Both the position numbers and the translations under genes were made by a program. 64,000 nucleotides of DNA from VXNE01 sp963665455. Its GTDB lineage: Bacteria > Pseudomonadota > Gammaproteobacteria > Pseudomonadales > Azotimanducaceae. A model generated the notes under the pieces. It was not told the DNA's origin. It saw nothing but the letters and a program-made list of their open reading frames with translations, and did not search any database. The stretch spans positions 3,720,001 to 3,784,000 of the forward strand of contig OY762279.1 of the NCBI GenBank assembly GCA_963665455.1, in the 5' to 3' direction. The stretch's first letter is position 1, and every line of letters starts with the position of its first letter. Positions 52,716 to 62,553 of this stretch are shown here, in pieces.

Positions 52716-54806
52716 TCAGGAGCCTTCGGCGTCGAGCGGCGGTTCGTACCAAATCGCGGACGTCCAAGCGCGCTCCTGGATGGTGCGGGGCAGGGCGGTG
52801 TCGCCGCAGGCCTCCGGCCGCTCTTCCGCCGGCAGCGCCGCGCATTGCCGGGCGTGCCAGCGGCAACTCGGCTGTTCGAGAACCCGAGCGTAGTACACCG
52901 CCGGCTGGCCGGGGTCCCACGCCGGGTCGCGCCACACGGCGCACAAGTTCCGCGCGCCCATGCGGTCGGGCTTGCAGTCGGCGTCGACTTCGGTGGCGGG
53001 ACCCTCGTCCGCCGCGACGTCGACGACGGTCTCCCGGAACAGCCCCGAGTCGTCCACCTCGCCCTTGATCATCTGGATGCGCTGGAGCCCCGCCCCGGCG
53101 TCCATGCCGGTTCCCGGATCGCGCAAGGCGCTCGCGAAGAACACGGGCCCGTCGGCGTCGACCTCCGCGGGATCGAGCGCGCCGCCCATCGCCACGCCTT
53201 GGCCGTACGCCGTTGCCACGGCGCCGGGGTCGTCGCACAGGGTGTCCGGCAGGTCCCAGCCCGCGAACAGCCGCGGCTGGATGCGCACGCCGCTGGTGGC
53301 GAAGGTCTCGCGCCGCTTCATGGCGTCGAATAGCGCGTCGCGGGAATTCTCCTCGGCCCACACGCCGATCAACCCGCCGGGATTGCGCATCGGGTGCGGT
53401 GCGTACGCCGGCGTCGTGATCCGCTTCTCCAGCGTGTCGTCCACGAGGGAGTTGTGCCCGAAGTAGTTGTACTCCTCGACCGCGCCGGGCGTGCCGTTGT
53501 GGGTGTCGGTGCTGCCGATGAAGCCCAGGCGGTAGGGGTTGACGCCGATGCGGGCGTATTCGCGCAGGCCCTCGATGAGGCCGTAGCGCACGAAGTCGAG
53601 CCGCGACTGGCAGCCCATTCCCGCGAGGGCACCGCTGCCGAAGGAATCCTCGCAGTCCTGGGGCCGCGCGCCATCCGCGGCGTAGCGCACCTTTTCGAAA
53701 CCGCACAACTCGTCCTCGCCGCCCAGTACCCCCCACATGCCCGTGCGGCATTCGGACTCGCCCTTCGCCTGGATCATCTCCACCAGCGGCTCCAGCCGCC
53801 GCTGGAGCTCGGCTCGGGCGCGCTGTGCGTCCATGGGACGGTCCTTGTAGGTGACGGTGAACATGCGCCCGTTCGAGATGTTGGGATTGTGGGGAATGGT
53901 GATCGCCTCGCAGCCCGTATCGGTGTCGTTGCAGCGCGCCTCGAGCTTCTCCCAAAGACCCTCGGGCTCGGCCTCCTCGGACCAGGAGATCGGCAGTTCC
54001 GGCACGCTGTCGTTGCGCAGGATCACGTTGCGGTGGACCTTGCTTCGGCCGGGGGCGGCGGTGAACTCCCAGGCGTTGAAGGCCGTGAACGTGCACGCCT
54101 CGGTGCGGTCCTGGTGCGCCTCGGCCGCCGCGACCGTACGGCGCCAGGCGTGGCCGGCGTAGTCGCGGCACAACGAGGCGTCGACGCCGCACATGCCACC
54201 GGGCTCGCGGGTCTCGCCGCCGATCACGCGGCGTATGAGCGCGTCGCCCTCCGGCGAGGCCCCGGCGAGGGGCCTGCCGCGCATGATCCGGCAGTCCGGG
54301 CTGTCGTAGGCTGGAGACTCCTCGCTCGTGCAGGAGGCCAGCTCGCCGATCCACTCGGCGTGGTCGGTCACGGCGGCGAAATCGAGGGGCCGGTCGATCG
54401 TCCCGAAACGCAAGGGTGCCCCGTCGGCGTTCCGCGGGCTCAGGCCGATGGGTTCGCCCTTCGCGAACCGGTAGGCGTCGTCGGGCGTCTGGAAGCCCCC
54501 GCGGCCGAACGCGTCGAGCGACAGGCTGGTGTGGACGTGGAGGTCGCCGAAGAAGGCGCTGCGGTCGTCGTTGTAGTGGGTGCAACGCGGCCCCGGAGGA
54601 CTCGCCGGCGTGGTCGCCGGCCCGCCCGGGGGGTTCCAGTCCGCGTGCCGCCGTGGGGGGGTCACGAGCGTTGGCTGCCGCGTCTCCTCCGCCTCCGGTG
54701 CCGGCGCGGTGTCCGACTCGCGCGGCTCGGGTGCGCACGCGGCGCCCGCGAGCAGGAACAGTGCCGGGATGGCCCCGCGAGCCCAAGCGGTCGATGGCTG
54801 CTGCAT
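52716..54806 (-). CDS. DUF3604 family lipoprotein (PHP-like)
   Basis: 696 aa from the ATG at 54806, chosen for GGAGGGG before it; an ATG four codons upstream is possible. Lipoprotein signal (IPALFLLAGAACAPEP, lipobox Cys about residue 24), then a low-complexity linker. The core opens FFGDLHVHTSLSLDAFGRG, with the H-x-H of PHP-type metal sites, and continues AAVTDHAEWIGE, ITIPHNPNISNGR, GFIGSTDTHNGTPGAVEEYN and REYARIGVNPYRLG. All are DUF3604 hallmarks. The function of the family is not established; a membrane-anchored metal-dependent hydrolase is plausible. Confidence 0.88.
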   Translation of the reverse strand: MQQPSTAWARGAIPALFLLAGAACAPEPRESDTAPAPEAEETRQPTLVTPPRRHADWNPPGGPATTPASPPGPRCTHYNDDRSAFFGDLHVHTSLSLDAFGRGGFQTPDDAYRFAKGEPIGLSPRNADGAPLRFGTIDRPLDFAAVTDHAEWIGELASCTSEESPAYDSPDCRIMRGRPLAGASPEGDALIRRVIGGETREPGGMCGVDASLCRDYAGHAWRRTVAAAEAHQDRTEACTFTAFNAWEFTAAPGRSKVHRNVILRNDSVPELPISWSEEAEPEGLWEKLEARCNDTDTGCEAITIPHNPNISNGRMFTVTYKDRPMDAQRARAELQRRLEPLVEMIQAKGESECRTGMWGVLGGEDELCGFEKVRYAADGARPQDCEDSFGSGALAGMGCQSRLDFVRYGLIEGLREYARIGVNPYRLGFIGSTDTHNGTPGAVEEYNYFGHNSLVDDTLEKRITTPAYAPHPMRNPGGLIGVWAEENSRDALFDAMKRRETFATSGVRIQPRLFAGWDLPDTLCDDPGAVATAYGQGVAMGGALDPAEVDADGPVFFASALRDPGTGMDAGAGLQRIQMIKGEVDDSGLFRETVVDVAADEGPATEVDADCKPDRMGARNLCAVWRDPAWDPGQPAVYYARVLEQPSCRWHARQCAALPAEERPEACGDTALPRTIQERAWTSAIWYEPPLDAEGS

Positions 54807-54864
54807 GTCCCCTCCCATCCGCCGTGGGTTACTCGGGAGGAGGCCGTGGACGATCCTCCCGAAT

Positions 54865-57800
54865 TCAGGCCGTCTGACGACGCGTCTGTTGATGCGTCGG
54901 CTGGAACTGTTTCTCGGCGTGGCCCTCGCGCAGGGGACCCCATTCGAAGAAGTCCTCGACGATGACGTATAGGCCGGGCACCAGGATCAGCGTGATGGCC
55001 GTCGCGAACAATACTCCGAACGCGAGGGAAATCGCCATCGGGATGATGAAGAAGGTGGTCGGGTTCTGGCTGAACATCAGCGGGAGCAGGCCGACGAAGG
55101 TCGTCGTGGAAGTCAGGATGATCGGGCGAAAACGCACGACGCAGGCGTTGAACACGGCTTCCTCGAGGGCCATGCCTTCGCGGCGGCGGCGGTTGATGTA
55201 ATCGACGAGCACGAGGCTCGCGTTCACGACGACGCCCGACAAGGCCACGATGCCGAGCAGCGAGAAGAACATGAGCTGGCTGTCCATGATCCAGTGACCG
55301 ACGATCGCCCCCACGGCGCCGAAGGGAATGACGCTCATGATGACCAGGGGCTGGAGGTAGGACTTCAGCGGAATCGCGAGCAGGGCATAGATCCCGATCA
55401 GCGCCAGCAACGCACCATAGGCCAGCCCCACCATGGATTTGAACCGCTCCTCCTGCTCGCCCGACTGCTGGACCGTCACGGAGGGATACTTCTCGTTCAA
55501 CGCGGGGATCAGCTCGGTGACGATGCTGGTGTTGACCTCCTCCGGCGTGACGCTTTCCCGGTCGATGTCCGCCTTCACCATGACCACCCGTTGCCCGTTG
55601 ACGCGGTTGATCTGCGAGTAGCCCCGGTCGATCTCGAAGCTCGCGACGCTGGTGAAGGGCACCTCGGACCCTCCGGGCGTGCGGATCCGCATGTCCTCCA
55701 GGTTCCCGATCGAGCGGCGCTCGTCCTCGGGGTAGCGCACCATGACGCGCACCTCGTCGGGACCGCGCTGCACGCGCTGGACCTCGGCCCCGTAGAAGGC
55801 GCCCCGAACCTGGGCCGCCAAGTCGTTCAGCGTGAGCCCGAGGTTGCGCGCGCCGGGCAGGAGGCCGAGCTTGATCTCCTGCTTGCCGGCGCGGAAGGAG
55901 TCGTTGATGTCGATGACGCCGTCATAACGCGCAAGCTCGCTCTTGAGCTCGACGGCCGCCATGCGCAGTTCGTCCACGTCGTTGCCCCGCAGTTCCAGAT
56001 GGATCGCCTCGCCGGAACTGTACGAAGCGGCCCCGAACGACAGCCGCAAGGCGTCGGGAACGGTTCCCACCAGTTCCCGCCAACGGTCCGCCACGTCGCG
56101 GGAGAGGATGTAGTCCCGTTGCTCGATCGGCACCAGTTCGATGGCGATCTCCGCGTAGTCGCTCCGCCCCGGGCCCTCCGGCATCGGCGGCCCCCCGCGG
56201 TGGATGTGTGTCCCGACGCTGACCAGGGTGTGCTTGATCACGCTCGGAACGCCCGCCCCGGCGTGCTGGTCGAACTCGGCGCGCAATTGCTCCACCGTCG
56301 CCTCGATCTGGCTGGCCGCGGCCCGCGTCTGCTCCGCGGAGACGCCGGGTGGCATCTCGAGGGTCGCGTACACCTTGTCCCCGTCAATGGAACTGAAGAA
56401 CGAGAAGATGACGCGCCCGCTCAGGATGAGGGACAGCGAGACGACCAGGATGCCGAGGCCGGTCGCGGCGGTCACGTAGCGCCAGGCGATCGCGCGGCGC
56501 AGGAACCGGACGTAGTTGTTCGCCGCAAAGTGCATGAGCGCGCCGGAAAAGCGGGACTGGATGGCATTCCACCTGCCGGTGAGGCGGCCCGACTCGTCGC
56601 GTTTGCGGTGCGCGAGGTGGGCGGGCAGGATCCACTGGCTCTCCACGATCGACATGGCGAGCGCCATGATCACGACCACCCCGATGACCCCGAAGAACGA
56701 TGCCATGCGGCCGGCCACCATCACCAGGGGCATGAACGCGGCCACCGTCGTCAGCACGCCGAAGATGACGGGAACGGCAACCTCCCAGGTACCCTCGACG
56801 GCCGCCTGGATGGGGGGCTTGCCGAGCTGCTCGTGGGCGTATACGCGTTCCCCGACGACGATCGCGTCGTCGACCAGGATGCCGAGCACCAGGATGAACG
56901 ACATCACCGTCATCGTGCTGATGGACACGTCGAAGATGGGGAAGAGGGCGATCGTGCCGAGCATCGCGATCGGAATGCCCACCGCGACCCACATCGCGAG
57001 CCGGAACTTGAGGAACAGGGCCAGGACCGCCAGTACGAGTACCAGACCCGATCCGGCGGTGCGCAGCAGGGTGTTGACGCGGTCCCGCAGGTCCCTCGAC
57101 GCGTCGGCCCACAGCGTCAGCTCGATGCCGTCCGGCATCCGCACGCGCGCCTCTGCCACGTAGTCGCGCACGTTCGCGGCCATCTCCATGATGTCTTCCT
57201 TGCCGATCCGGAAGACCTTGACGACGGCGGCCGGTTGCCCGTCGAAGAGCGCCGACAGGTCGCCTTCAGCGAAACCGTCGCGCACTTCGGCGACGTCGCG
57301 CAGGGTCACGCGCGTGCCGTCCTCCCGCGTGAGGACGACGAGGTCCTCGAACTCGGTGCCGAGATAGGCCTGTCCCTTCGTGCGCAGCAGGATCTCGCCG
57401 CCCTCGGTCCGCAGCGTCCCGCCAGGCATGTCGAGAGACGCCCGCCGGAGGGCATGGGCGACGTCGTCGAGGGTCAGGCCGTGGCGGCGCAGCATGTACT
57501 CCGAAACCTCCACGGAGATCTCGTAGGGCCGCGTGTACATGAGGTCGACCTGCGAAATCCCGTCGAGGGCCGCGATATCGTCCCGGATCTCCCGGGCAAT
57601 CTCCTTCAGCGTGCGCTCGGGCGCGTCGCCGGAGACCGCGATCTCGATGACGTTGTGGCGGAAGGACATCGCCGAGACGATCGGTTTCTCGGTCTCCGCC
57701 GGAAACGACGCGATGCCGTCCACCTGGCTCTTGATTTCGCTGACCGCGGCCGACTCGTCCGCGCCTTCGTAGAGTTGCGCCTGTACCGAGCAGGCACCCT

Positions 57801-58059
57801 CGCTGGCGGTCGAGAAGATCTTCTCGATGCCCTCCACGCCCTCGATCGCCTCTTCGATGCGGATGCACACGCCGAGCTCCGCCTCTTCCGGGGCGGCCCC
57901 AAGATAGGGCACGTTGACGCTGACCATCTCGAACTCGATGTTCGGGAACTCCTCCTGATGCACGGTGAACAAGGCCATGACGCCCGCGATGACGAGAATC
58001 GTCATGAGCAGGTTGGCGGCCACGATGTTGTGGCTGAACCAGGAGATGGCGCGAAGCAT
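54865..58059 (-). CDS. RND multidrug/heavy-metal efflux-type permease
   Basis: 1064 aa, normal size for AcrB/MexB relatives. N-terminal helix SWFSHNIVAANLLMTILVIA, large periplasmic loops, and the helix 4 proton-relay motif in ILVLGILVDDAIVVGERVYA with the paired Asp residues. The second half repeats the fold (ALLALIGIYALLAIPLKSYL; FGAVGAIVGHWIMD; STTTFVGLLPLMF). The subtype resembles a group of proteobacterial RND proteins paired with single adaptors. It lies 37 bases after the adaptor gene. No outer-membrane channel is encoded here. Confidence 0.93.
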   Translation of the reverse strand: MLRAISWFSHNIVAANLLMTILVIAGVMALFTVHQEEFPNIEFEMVSVNVPYLGAAPEEAELGVCIRIEEAIEGVEGIEKIFSTASEGACSVQAQLYEGADESAAVSEIKSQVDGIASFPAETEKPIVSAMSFRHNVIEIAVSGDAPERTLKEIAREIRDDIAALDGISQVDLMYTRPYEISVEVSEYMLRRHGLTLDDVAHALRRASLDMPGGTLRTEGGEILLRTKGQAYLGTEFEDLVVLTREDGTRVTLRDVAEVRDGFAEGDLSALFDGQPAAVVKVFRIGKEDIMEMAANVRDYVAEARVRMPDGIELTLWADASRDLRDRVNTLLRTAGSGLVLVLAVLALFLKFRLAMWVAVGIPIAMLGTIALFPIFDVSISTMTVMSFILVLGILVDDAIVVGERVYAHEQLGKPPIQAAVEGTWEVAVPVIFGVLTTVAAFMPLVMVAGRMASFFGVIGVVVIMALAMSIVESQWILPAHLAHRKRDESGRLTGRWNAIQSRFSGALMHFAANNYVRFLRRAIAWRYVTAATGLGILVVSLSLILSGRVIFSFFSSIDGDKVYATLEMPPGVSAEQTRAAASQIEATVEQLRAEFDQHAGAGVPSVIKHTLVSVGTHIHRGGPPMPEGPGRSDYAEIAIELVPIEQRDYILSRDVADRWRELVGTVPDALRLSFGAASYSSGEAIHLELRGNDVDELRMAAVELKSELARYDGVIDINDSFRAGKQEIKLGLLPGARNLGLTLNDLAAQVRGAFYGAEVQRVQRGPDEVRVMVRYPEDERRSIGNLEDMRIRTPGGSEVPFTSVASFEIDRGYSQINRVNGQRVVMVKADIDRESVTPEEVNTSIVTELIPALNEKYPSVTVQQSGEQEERFKSMVGLAYGALLALIGIYALLAIPLKSYLQPLVIMSVIPFGAVGAIVGHWIMDSQLMFFSLLGIVALSGVVVNASLVLVDYINRRRREGMALEEAVFNACVVRFRPIILTSTTTFVGLLPLMFSQNPTTFFIIPMAISLAFGVLFATAITLILVPGLYVIVEDFFEWGPLREGHAEKQFQPTHQQTRRQTA

Positions 58060-58096
58060 CGTCCCCTCGGGGGTTTTCTGCGGGCCCGGACGGTGG

Positions 58097-59263
58097 CTAG
58101 GTCGCCGCGGGCGCGGCGTCGGCGGCGGGCTCGTCGATGGGGCGCACCCGCATGCCCTCGATCACGGTCTGCAGGGGCGAGACACAGACGCGCTCGCCGG
58201 CCCGTAGGCCCTGCTCGATGAGGACGCGATCCCGGTACAGCCGCAGCGGGACGATCTGGCGGTACTGGAGCCGATTCTCCTCGTCGACGACCACGACCCG
58301 GTTGCCCCGGCGCAGGGCGTTGCGGGGCAGGTCGATGATGTCGGTGGCTTCGACCCCCTCGATGTCGGCGTTGACGAACAGTCCGACGGGCAGCGGCATC
58401 GACGCGCCGGCGTTCGTCACCCGGGCGACGACGTGCACCATGCGGCTCTTCATGTCGATCTCCGCTTCCGTGCGCACCAAGTGTCCCGGCCAGACGATCG
58501 GTTGGCCGCCGTAGTCTGCGGACAGGGTCACCCTTGCCTGGAGTTCCGGGGGCAGCGCCCCCCGGTGACCGAACGGCAGGTTCAGGTAGGCGAGTTCCCG
58601 GTCCGCGATCGGCAGCCGCACCTCCACGACGTCGGTGGCATAGATCGTTGCGATGGGGGCGCCGCGCGACACGAACTGGCCGAGATCGACCTGCTCCGAC
58701 CGCACGAGACCCGTGAACGGCGCCCGGACCTCGCCGCGCCCAAGGTCCCGCGCCGCTTGCTCGTGCGCCACGCGGGCGTCCTGGAGCGCCGCCGCCGCGA
58801 TGCGGTAGGCGCGCAGGCTGTTCTCGATCTGCGAGCGGCTCGCCAGTTGCCGCTCGCCGAGGCTCCGGATGCGCTGGAACTCGAAGCGGGCATGCTGATG
58901 CTCCGCTTCGCTGCGGGTGAGGTTGGCCCGGGCGCGGGCGACGGCGGCGGCCAGGTCCTCATCGTCGAGCCGCAGCAGGGCATCGCCGGCCTCGAAGTAC
59001 CCGCCCGCCACCAGGGATGGAGACATCCACACCACGCGTCCCGAAACCTCGGGGATGAGTTGGCTTTCGGTGCTCGGCCCCACCGTGCCTTGGGAGGCGA
59101 CGCTAAGCCGGATGGGCGCCGGTTCCGCCGTCATGACGCGGACCGTGAGCGGGACGGGCTCCGGCGTGTTCGGCTCCAGCCGGGGCGCGGTGGCCATGAG
59201 GGTTACCGCGGCGAACACCGACCCCACCACGACGACGGCCGGAATCAGGACGGTCTTGGTCAT
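58097..59263 (-). CDS. RND efflux periplasmic adaptor
   Basis: 388 aa. N-terminal anchor (LIPAVVVVGSVFAAVTLMAT). Lipoyl halves (SQLIPEVSGRVVWMSPSLVA; GEVRAPFTGLVRSEQVDLGQ) enclose a short coiled hairpin of about 75 residues. Beta-barrel and proximal domains follow, ending YRQIVPLRLYRDRVLIEQGL. The start overlaps the regulator gene by 4 bases and the permease follows, so the three form one operon. Confidence 0.93.
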   Translation of the reverse strand: MTKTVLIPAVVVVGSVFAAVTLMATAPRLEPNTPEPVPLTVRVMTAEPAPIRLSVASQGTVGPSTESQLIPEVSGRVVWMSPSLVAGGYFEAGDALLRLDDEDLAAAVARARANLTRSEAEHQHARFEFQRIRSLGERQLASRSQIENSLRAYRIAAAALQDARVAHEQAARDLGRGEVRAPFTGLVRSEQVDLGQFVSRGAPIATIYATDVVEVRLPIADRELAYLNLPFGHRGALPPELQARVTLSADYGGQPIVWPGHLVRTEAEIDMKSRMVHVVARVTNAGASMPLPVGLFVNADIEGVEATDIIDLPRNALRRGNRVVVVDEENRLQYRQIVPLRLYRDRVLIEQGLRAGERVCVSPLQTVIEGMRVRPIDEPAADAAPAAT

Positions 59264-60000
59264 GCGCCGAATGCCCTCCGGGGGGCTGGTTGCTCCGCTC
59301 GGGCGATGGCCCGCAGGATGGTTTCACGGCTGAGATCCATGACGGTGTCGAGGCTGTCCCGCAACCGTGGCCGGTTGCGCTCCCGCAGGGCGCGTTCGAG
59401 TTCCGCCATCGCGGCGGCGTAGCGGCTGGGCTCGACCACCTCGTAGTACTCCACCAAGTTGCCGACGCGCCGCGCCACCTGGGCGAGCAGACCCCTCGAT
59501 ACGATGCGCGTCGCGAGGTTGCCGGAGACCTCCATCACGGCCCGCATGAACTCGAAGCGGGCGACCATGTCCTCCTCGTGGGCACCGGCCGCCGCGTCTT
59601 CGGTGGCCTCGCGAATCCGCCGCGCGCGCGCGGCGATGTTGCGGATTTCGTCGTCCGAGGCCTGTTCGATGGCGGTCTCCGCAGCCAACTTGAACAAGGC
59701 GCCGATCACCTGCAGGACTTGGGTCACCAGGTCCCGATCGGGTACGTCGTGGACCTCGAGGAGCTTGCCGATCACGTCGAAGCTCGCCTCCTCCACCGCC
59801 GCGACGCGGGCGCCGCCGGGCTGGACATCGACGATGCCGAGTTGCTGCAGGGTCTTCACGGCCTCGCGCACCGCGCCCCGGTTGACGTCGAAGCGCGCGG
59901 CGAGATCCCGCTCGGAGGGCAGCCGTTCACCGGCACGGTACCGCCCGGACAGGATGTCGCGGGTCAGGCTGTTGGCGATGACTTCGTGTTGTGCCGCCAT
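59260..60000 (-). CDS. GntR/FadR-type transcriptional regulator with FCD domain
   Basis: 246 aa. The winged helix at residues about 8-75 has RDILSGRYRAGERLPSERDL, FDVNRGAVREAVKTLQQLGI and VDVQPGGARV. A C-terminal all-helical FCD domain follows. The ligand is probably an organic acid or similar small metabolite. It is the first gene of the efflux operon. A double palindrome of the FadR type lies 14-40 bases upstream of its start, so autoregulation is very likely. The opposite-strand amidohydrolase gene may be under the same control. Confidence 0.92.
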   Translation of the reverse strand: MAAQHEVIANSLTRDILSGRYRAGERLPSERDLAARFDVNRGAVREAVKTLQQLGIVDVQPGGARVAAVEEASFDVIGKLLEVHDVPDRDLVTQVLQVIGALFKLAAETAIEQASDDEIRNIAARARRIREATEDAAAGAHEEDMVARFEFMRAVMEVSGNLATRIVSRGLLAQVARRVGNLVEYYEVVEPSRYAAAMAELERALRERNRPRLRDSLDTVMDLSRETILRAIARAEQPAPRRAFGA

Positions 60001-60013
60001 ATGGGGAGGGTGG

Positions 60014-60040
60014 TTGGTCCGACCAAATTGGTCGGACCAA
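60014..60040. promoter_or_regulatory. Double FadR-type operator
   Basis: Two 13-base palindromes, TTGGTCCGACCAA (60014-60026) and TTGGTCGGACCAA (60028-60040). Both contain the FadR-subfamily consensus T-N-G-T-N3-A-C-N-A. They are mirror images of one another about one central base. Centres are 14 bases apart. The site is 14 bases upstream of the regulator start and 87 bases upstream of the divergent amidohydrolase start. Confidence 0.85.
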
Positions 60041-60126
60041 TTATAGGGGCCGACGGCGGCATGTAAAGCGCTTGCGTTTTGGTGGGTCGGTCCGCAGGCT
60101 TCGGCCTTCCGCGCGAGGAGGGGGTG

Positions 60127-61569
60127 GTGGTGTCCAAAACGTGGGCGGGAGGACGTGCCGCGGGTGCGCTTGGCGTGCTGCTGTCGGCATGGGCGTCAGG
60201 GGGCGCGTCGGCGGAAGAGGTGCTCGAAGAGGTCGTTGCGCATCGGGCCGAAGCCGTCGCCTTGGCGGACGACCTTTGGCACTTCGCGGAACTCGGCTAT
60301 CTGGAGGAGCGGAGCGCGGCACGGCTCTCCGAGTACCTCGAGCATCAAGGTTTCGCGTTGGAGCGCGGCGTCGCCGGGATGCCGACCGCCTTCGTCGCGA
60401 CCTACGGCCGGGGCGCGCCGACGCTGGGCATCCTGGCCGAGTTCGATGCGCTGCCCGGCCTGTCGCAGGCCGCCAAGCCGGAGCGGGCACCGGTGGTGGA
60501 GGGGGCACCGGGGCACGCGTGCGGGCATCATCTCTTCGGCGCGGCGTCCGTCGTGGCCGGCGCGGCCGTGGCACGGTGGCTCACCGCGGAGGGGCGGGAC
60601 GGAACGGTGCGGGTCTACGGGACGCCGGCCGAGGAGGGCGGTTCCGGCAAGGTGTACCTCACCCGGGAGGGGCTATTCGACGACGTGGATGCGGTGCTGC
60701 ATTGGCATCCCTCGGACCGCAACGACGCCTCGCCGGGGAGCAGCACGGCCAACAAGTCCGGCCGCTTCCGTTTTCGGGGTGCCGCGGCCCACGCCGCGTC
60801 CGCGCCGGACAAGGGCCGCTCGGCGCTCGACGGGGTGGAGGCCATGAACTACATGGTCAACCTGATGCGCGAGCACGTGCCCTCGGACGCCCGCATTCAC
60901 TACGTCATCACGGATGGCGGCGACGCGCCGAACATCGTGCCGGAGTCCGCGGAGGTCTACTACTACGTGCGTCACCCGCGCCCGGAGCGGGCCGTCGCGC
61001 TCTTCGAGCGGGTCGTGGCGGCCGCCGAGGGCGCGGCGCGGGGCACGGACACGGAGATGTCTTACGAGGTCATGCACGGCAACTACCCGGTGCTGCGCAA
61101 CGACACGTTGGCGAGGGTGTTCGATGCCCATCTGCGGGCCATCGGCGGTATCGCGTACTCGGCGGACGAACGGGCGTTCGCCGAGGCGATCCGGACCACG
61201 CTGCTCTCCCCGCGGCTCGACCTCGGCTCGCAGGAAGAAGTGCGCCCGTTCCAGTTCCGCCAGGGGATGGGCTCGACCGACGTGGGGGACGTGAGTTGGA
61301 ACGTCCCGACCGCCGGGTTCCGGACGGCGACCTGGGTGCCGGGAACGCCGGCCCATAGCTGGCAGGCGGTCGCCGCCGGGGGCATGAGCATCGGGCACAA
61401 GGGCATGATGCTGGCGGCAAAGGTCTTGGCCGTGACGGCGGCGGACCTGTTGCAGGATCCCGCACGGCTACGCGAAGCCCGTGAAGAACTGGAACGGCGC
61501 CGCGGCGAGGACTTCGTCTACGCGGCACTGCTGGGCGACCGCTCGCCGCCCCTCGACTACCGAAAATGA
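60127..61569 (+). CDS. M20 family amidohydrolase, AbgB-like, with signal peptide
   Basis: 480 aa from a GTG at 60127 in a run of three GTGs; GAGGAG at 60114-60119 favours this area. The N-terminal stretch (AAGALGVLLSAWASGGASAE) looks like a signal peptide. Motifs: WHFAELGYLEERSAARL, LAEFDALPGLSQ, APGHACGHHLFGAAS with metal-binding HACGHH, TPAEEGGSGKVYL, and MGSTDVGDVSWNVPTAGF. It resembles p-aminobenzoyl-glutamate hydrolase subunit B and indole-amino-acid hydrolases. The stop overlaps the next start by 4 bases (ATGA). Confidence 0.9.
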   Translation: MVSKTWAGGRAAGALGVLLSAWASGGASAEEVLEEVVAHRAEAVALADDLWHFAELGYLEERSAARLSEYLEHQGFALERGVAGMPTAFVATYGRGAPTLGILAEFDALPGLSQAAKPERAPVVEGAPGHACGHHLFGAASVVAGAAVARWLTAEGRDGTVRVYGTPAEEGGSGKVYLTREGLFDDVDAVLHWHPSDRNDASPGSSTANKSGRFRFRGAAAHAASAPDKGRSALDGVEAMNYMVNLMREHVPSDARIHYVITDGGDAPNIVPESAEVYYYVRHPRPERAVALFERVVAAAEGAARGTDTEMSYEVMHGNYPVLRNDTLARVFDAHLRAIGGIAYSADERAFAEAIRTTLLSPRLDLGSQEEVRPFQFRQGMGSTDVGDVSWNVPTAGFRTATWVPGTPAHSWQAVAAGGMSIGHKGMMLAAKVLAVTAADLLQDPARLREAREELERRRGEDFVYAALLGDRSPPLDYRK

Positions 61570-62399
61570 GCGAACGCATTCTCCTGCTACATCCGGGCGC
61601 GATGGGCGCCTCCCTCGGGGCCGCGTTGCGCGCGAACGGGCACGCGGTTCATTGGGTTCGCGGCGGCAGGTCGGAAGCCACCGCGCGCCGCGCCGCCGAC
61701 GCGGATCTCGCGCCGATGGACACGCTGGAGGAGGCGGTCGCGGCGGCCGATCACGTGCTCTCCGTGTGTCCCCCGCACGCCGCGCTCGCGGTCGCCGACG
61801 CCGTCATGGCGGCCGGTTTCGATGGCACCTACGTCGATGCCAACGCAGTTTCGCCGGCTACGGCCCGTCGCATCGGCGCGATCGTGGGAGCGCGGTTCGT
61901 GGACGGCGGCATCATCGGGCCGCCGGCGTGGCGGCCGGGCGTTACGCGGTTCTACCTGTCTGGCCCCGGTGCCGAGGCCGTGGCCCGGTGGTTCTCCGGA
62001 ACCCTCGTCGATGCACGTCCCGTGGCGGGTTCCGCCTCGGCCTTGAAGATGTGCTACGCCGCGTTCACCAAGGGTTCCTCCGCGCTGATCCTGGCGGTGC
62101 GGGCCTTGGCCGCCCGGGAGGGCGTGACGGAGGCGCTGCTCGACGAGTGGGCGCTCTCCCAGCCCGGCCTCCCAGAACGGAGCGGCCGGACGGCGACCAC
62201 CACCAGTGCCAAGGCGTGGCGCTTCGAGGGGGAGATGCGCGAGATCGCCCAGACATTTGCCGGTGCCGGGCTGCCCGATGGCTTCCACTCGGCGGCGGCG
62301 GAGATCTACGCGCGGATGGGGCCGCTCAAGGATGCCGCCGACGTGGACATCGACGCCGTCGTTGCGCGGTTGCTCGGCGAGGAAGACGCCTCGCGGTGA
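61566..62399 (+). CDS. 6-phosphogluconate dehydrogenase-like NAD(P)-dependent oxidoreductase (DUF1932 type)
   Basis: 277 aa. Rossmann start ILLLHPGAMGASLGAALRAN, then VLSVCPPHAALAVADAVMAA and GTYVDANAVSPATARRIGAI. The helical C-domain carries ASALKMCYAAFTKGSSALIL, with the conserved Lys of the beta-hydroxyacid dehydrogenase type, and the DUF1932-like end WRFEGEMREIAQTFAGAGLP. The substrate is unknown. Coupled to the M20 gene. Confidence 0.87.
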   Translation: MSERILLLHPGAMGASLGAALRANGHAVHWVRGGRSEATARRAADADLAPMDTLEEAVAAADHVLSVCPPHAALAVADAVMAAGFDGTYVDANAVSPATARRIGAIVGARFVDGGIIGPPAWRPGVTRFYLSGPGAEAVARWFSGTLVDARPVAGSASALKMCYAAFTKGSSALILAVRALAAREGVTEALLDEWALSQPGLPERSGRTATTTSAKAWRFEGEMREIAQTFAGAGLPDGFHSAAAEIYARMGPLKDAADVDIDAVVARLLGEEDASR

Positions 62400-62553
62400 G
62401 TCTAATCCCCACCTGGTTTGGGCGTTTCTCGCACGCCCACCGCCGCAGATCTCCGCAGTGGGGTACAGACATTTCCTAACGCTCGGCCCAAGGAAATCCC
62501 GGAGAATCGGGGGCTGTAACACGATTTGCAGGCAACCGGGGGAGGGATTAACT

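Noticed and set aside
55294..58221. 975-codon open frame on the plus strand
   Set aside because: Antisense to the RND permease; rich in Asp/His/Arg without any domain.
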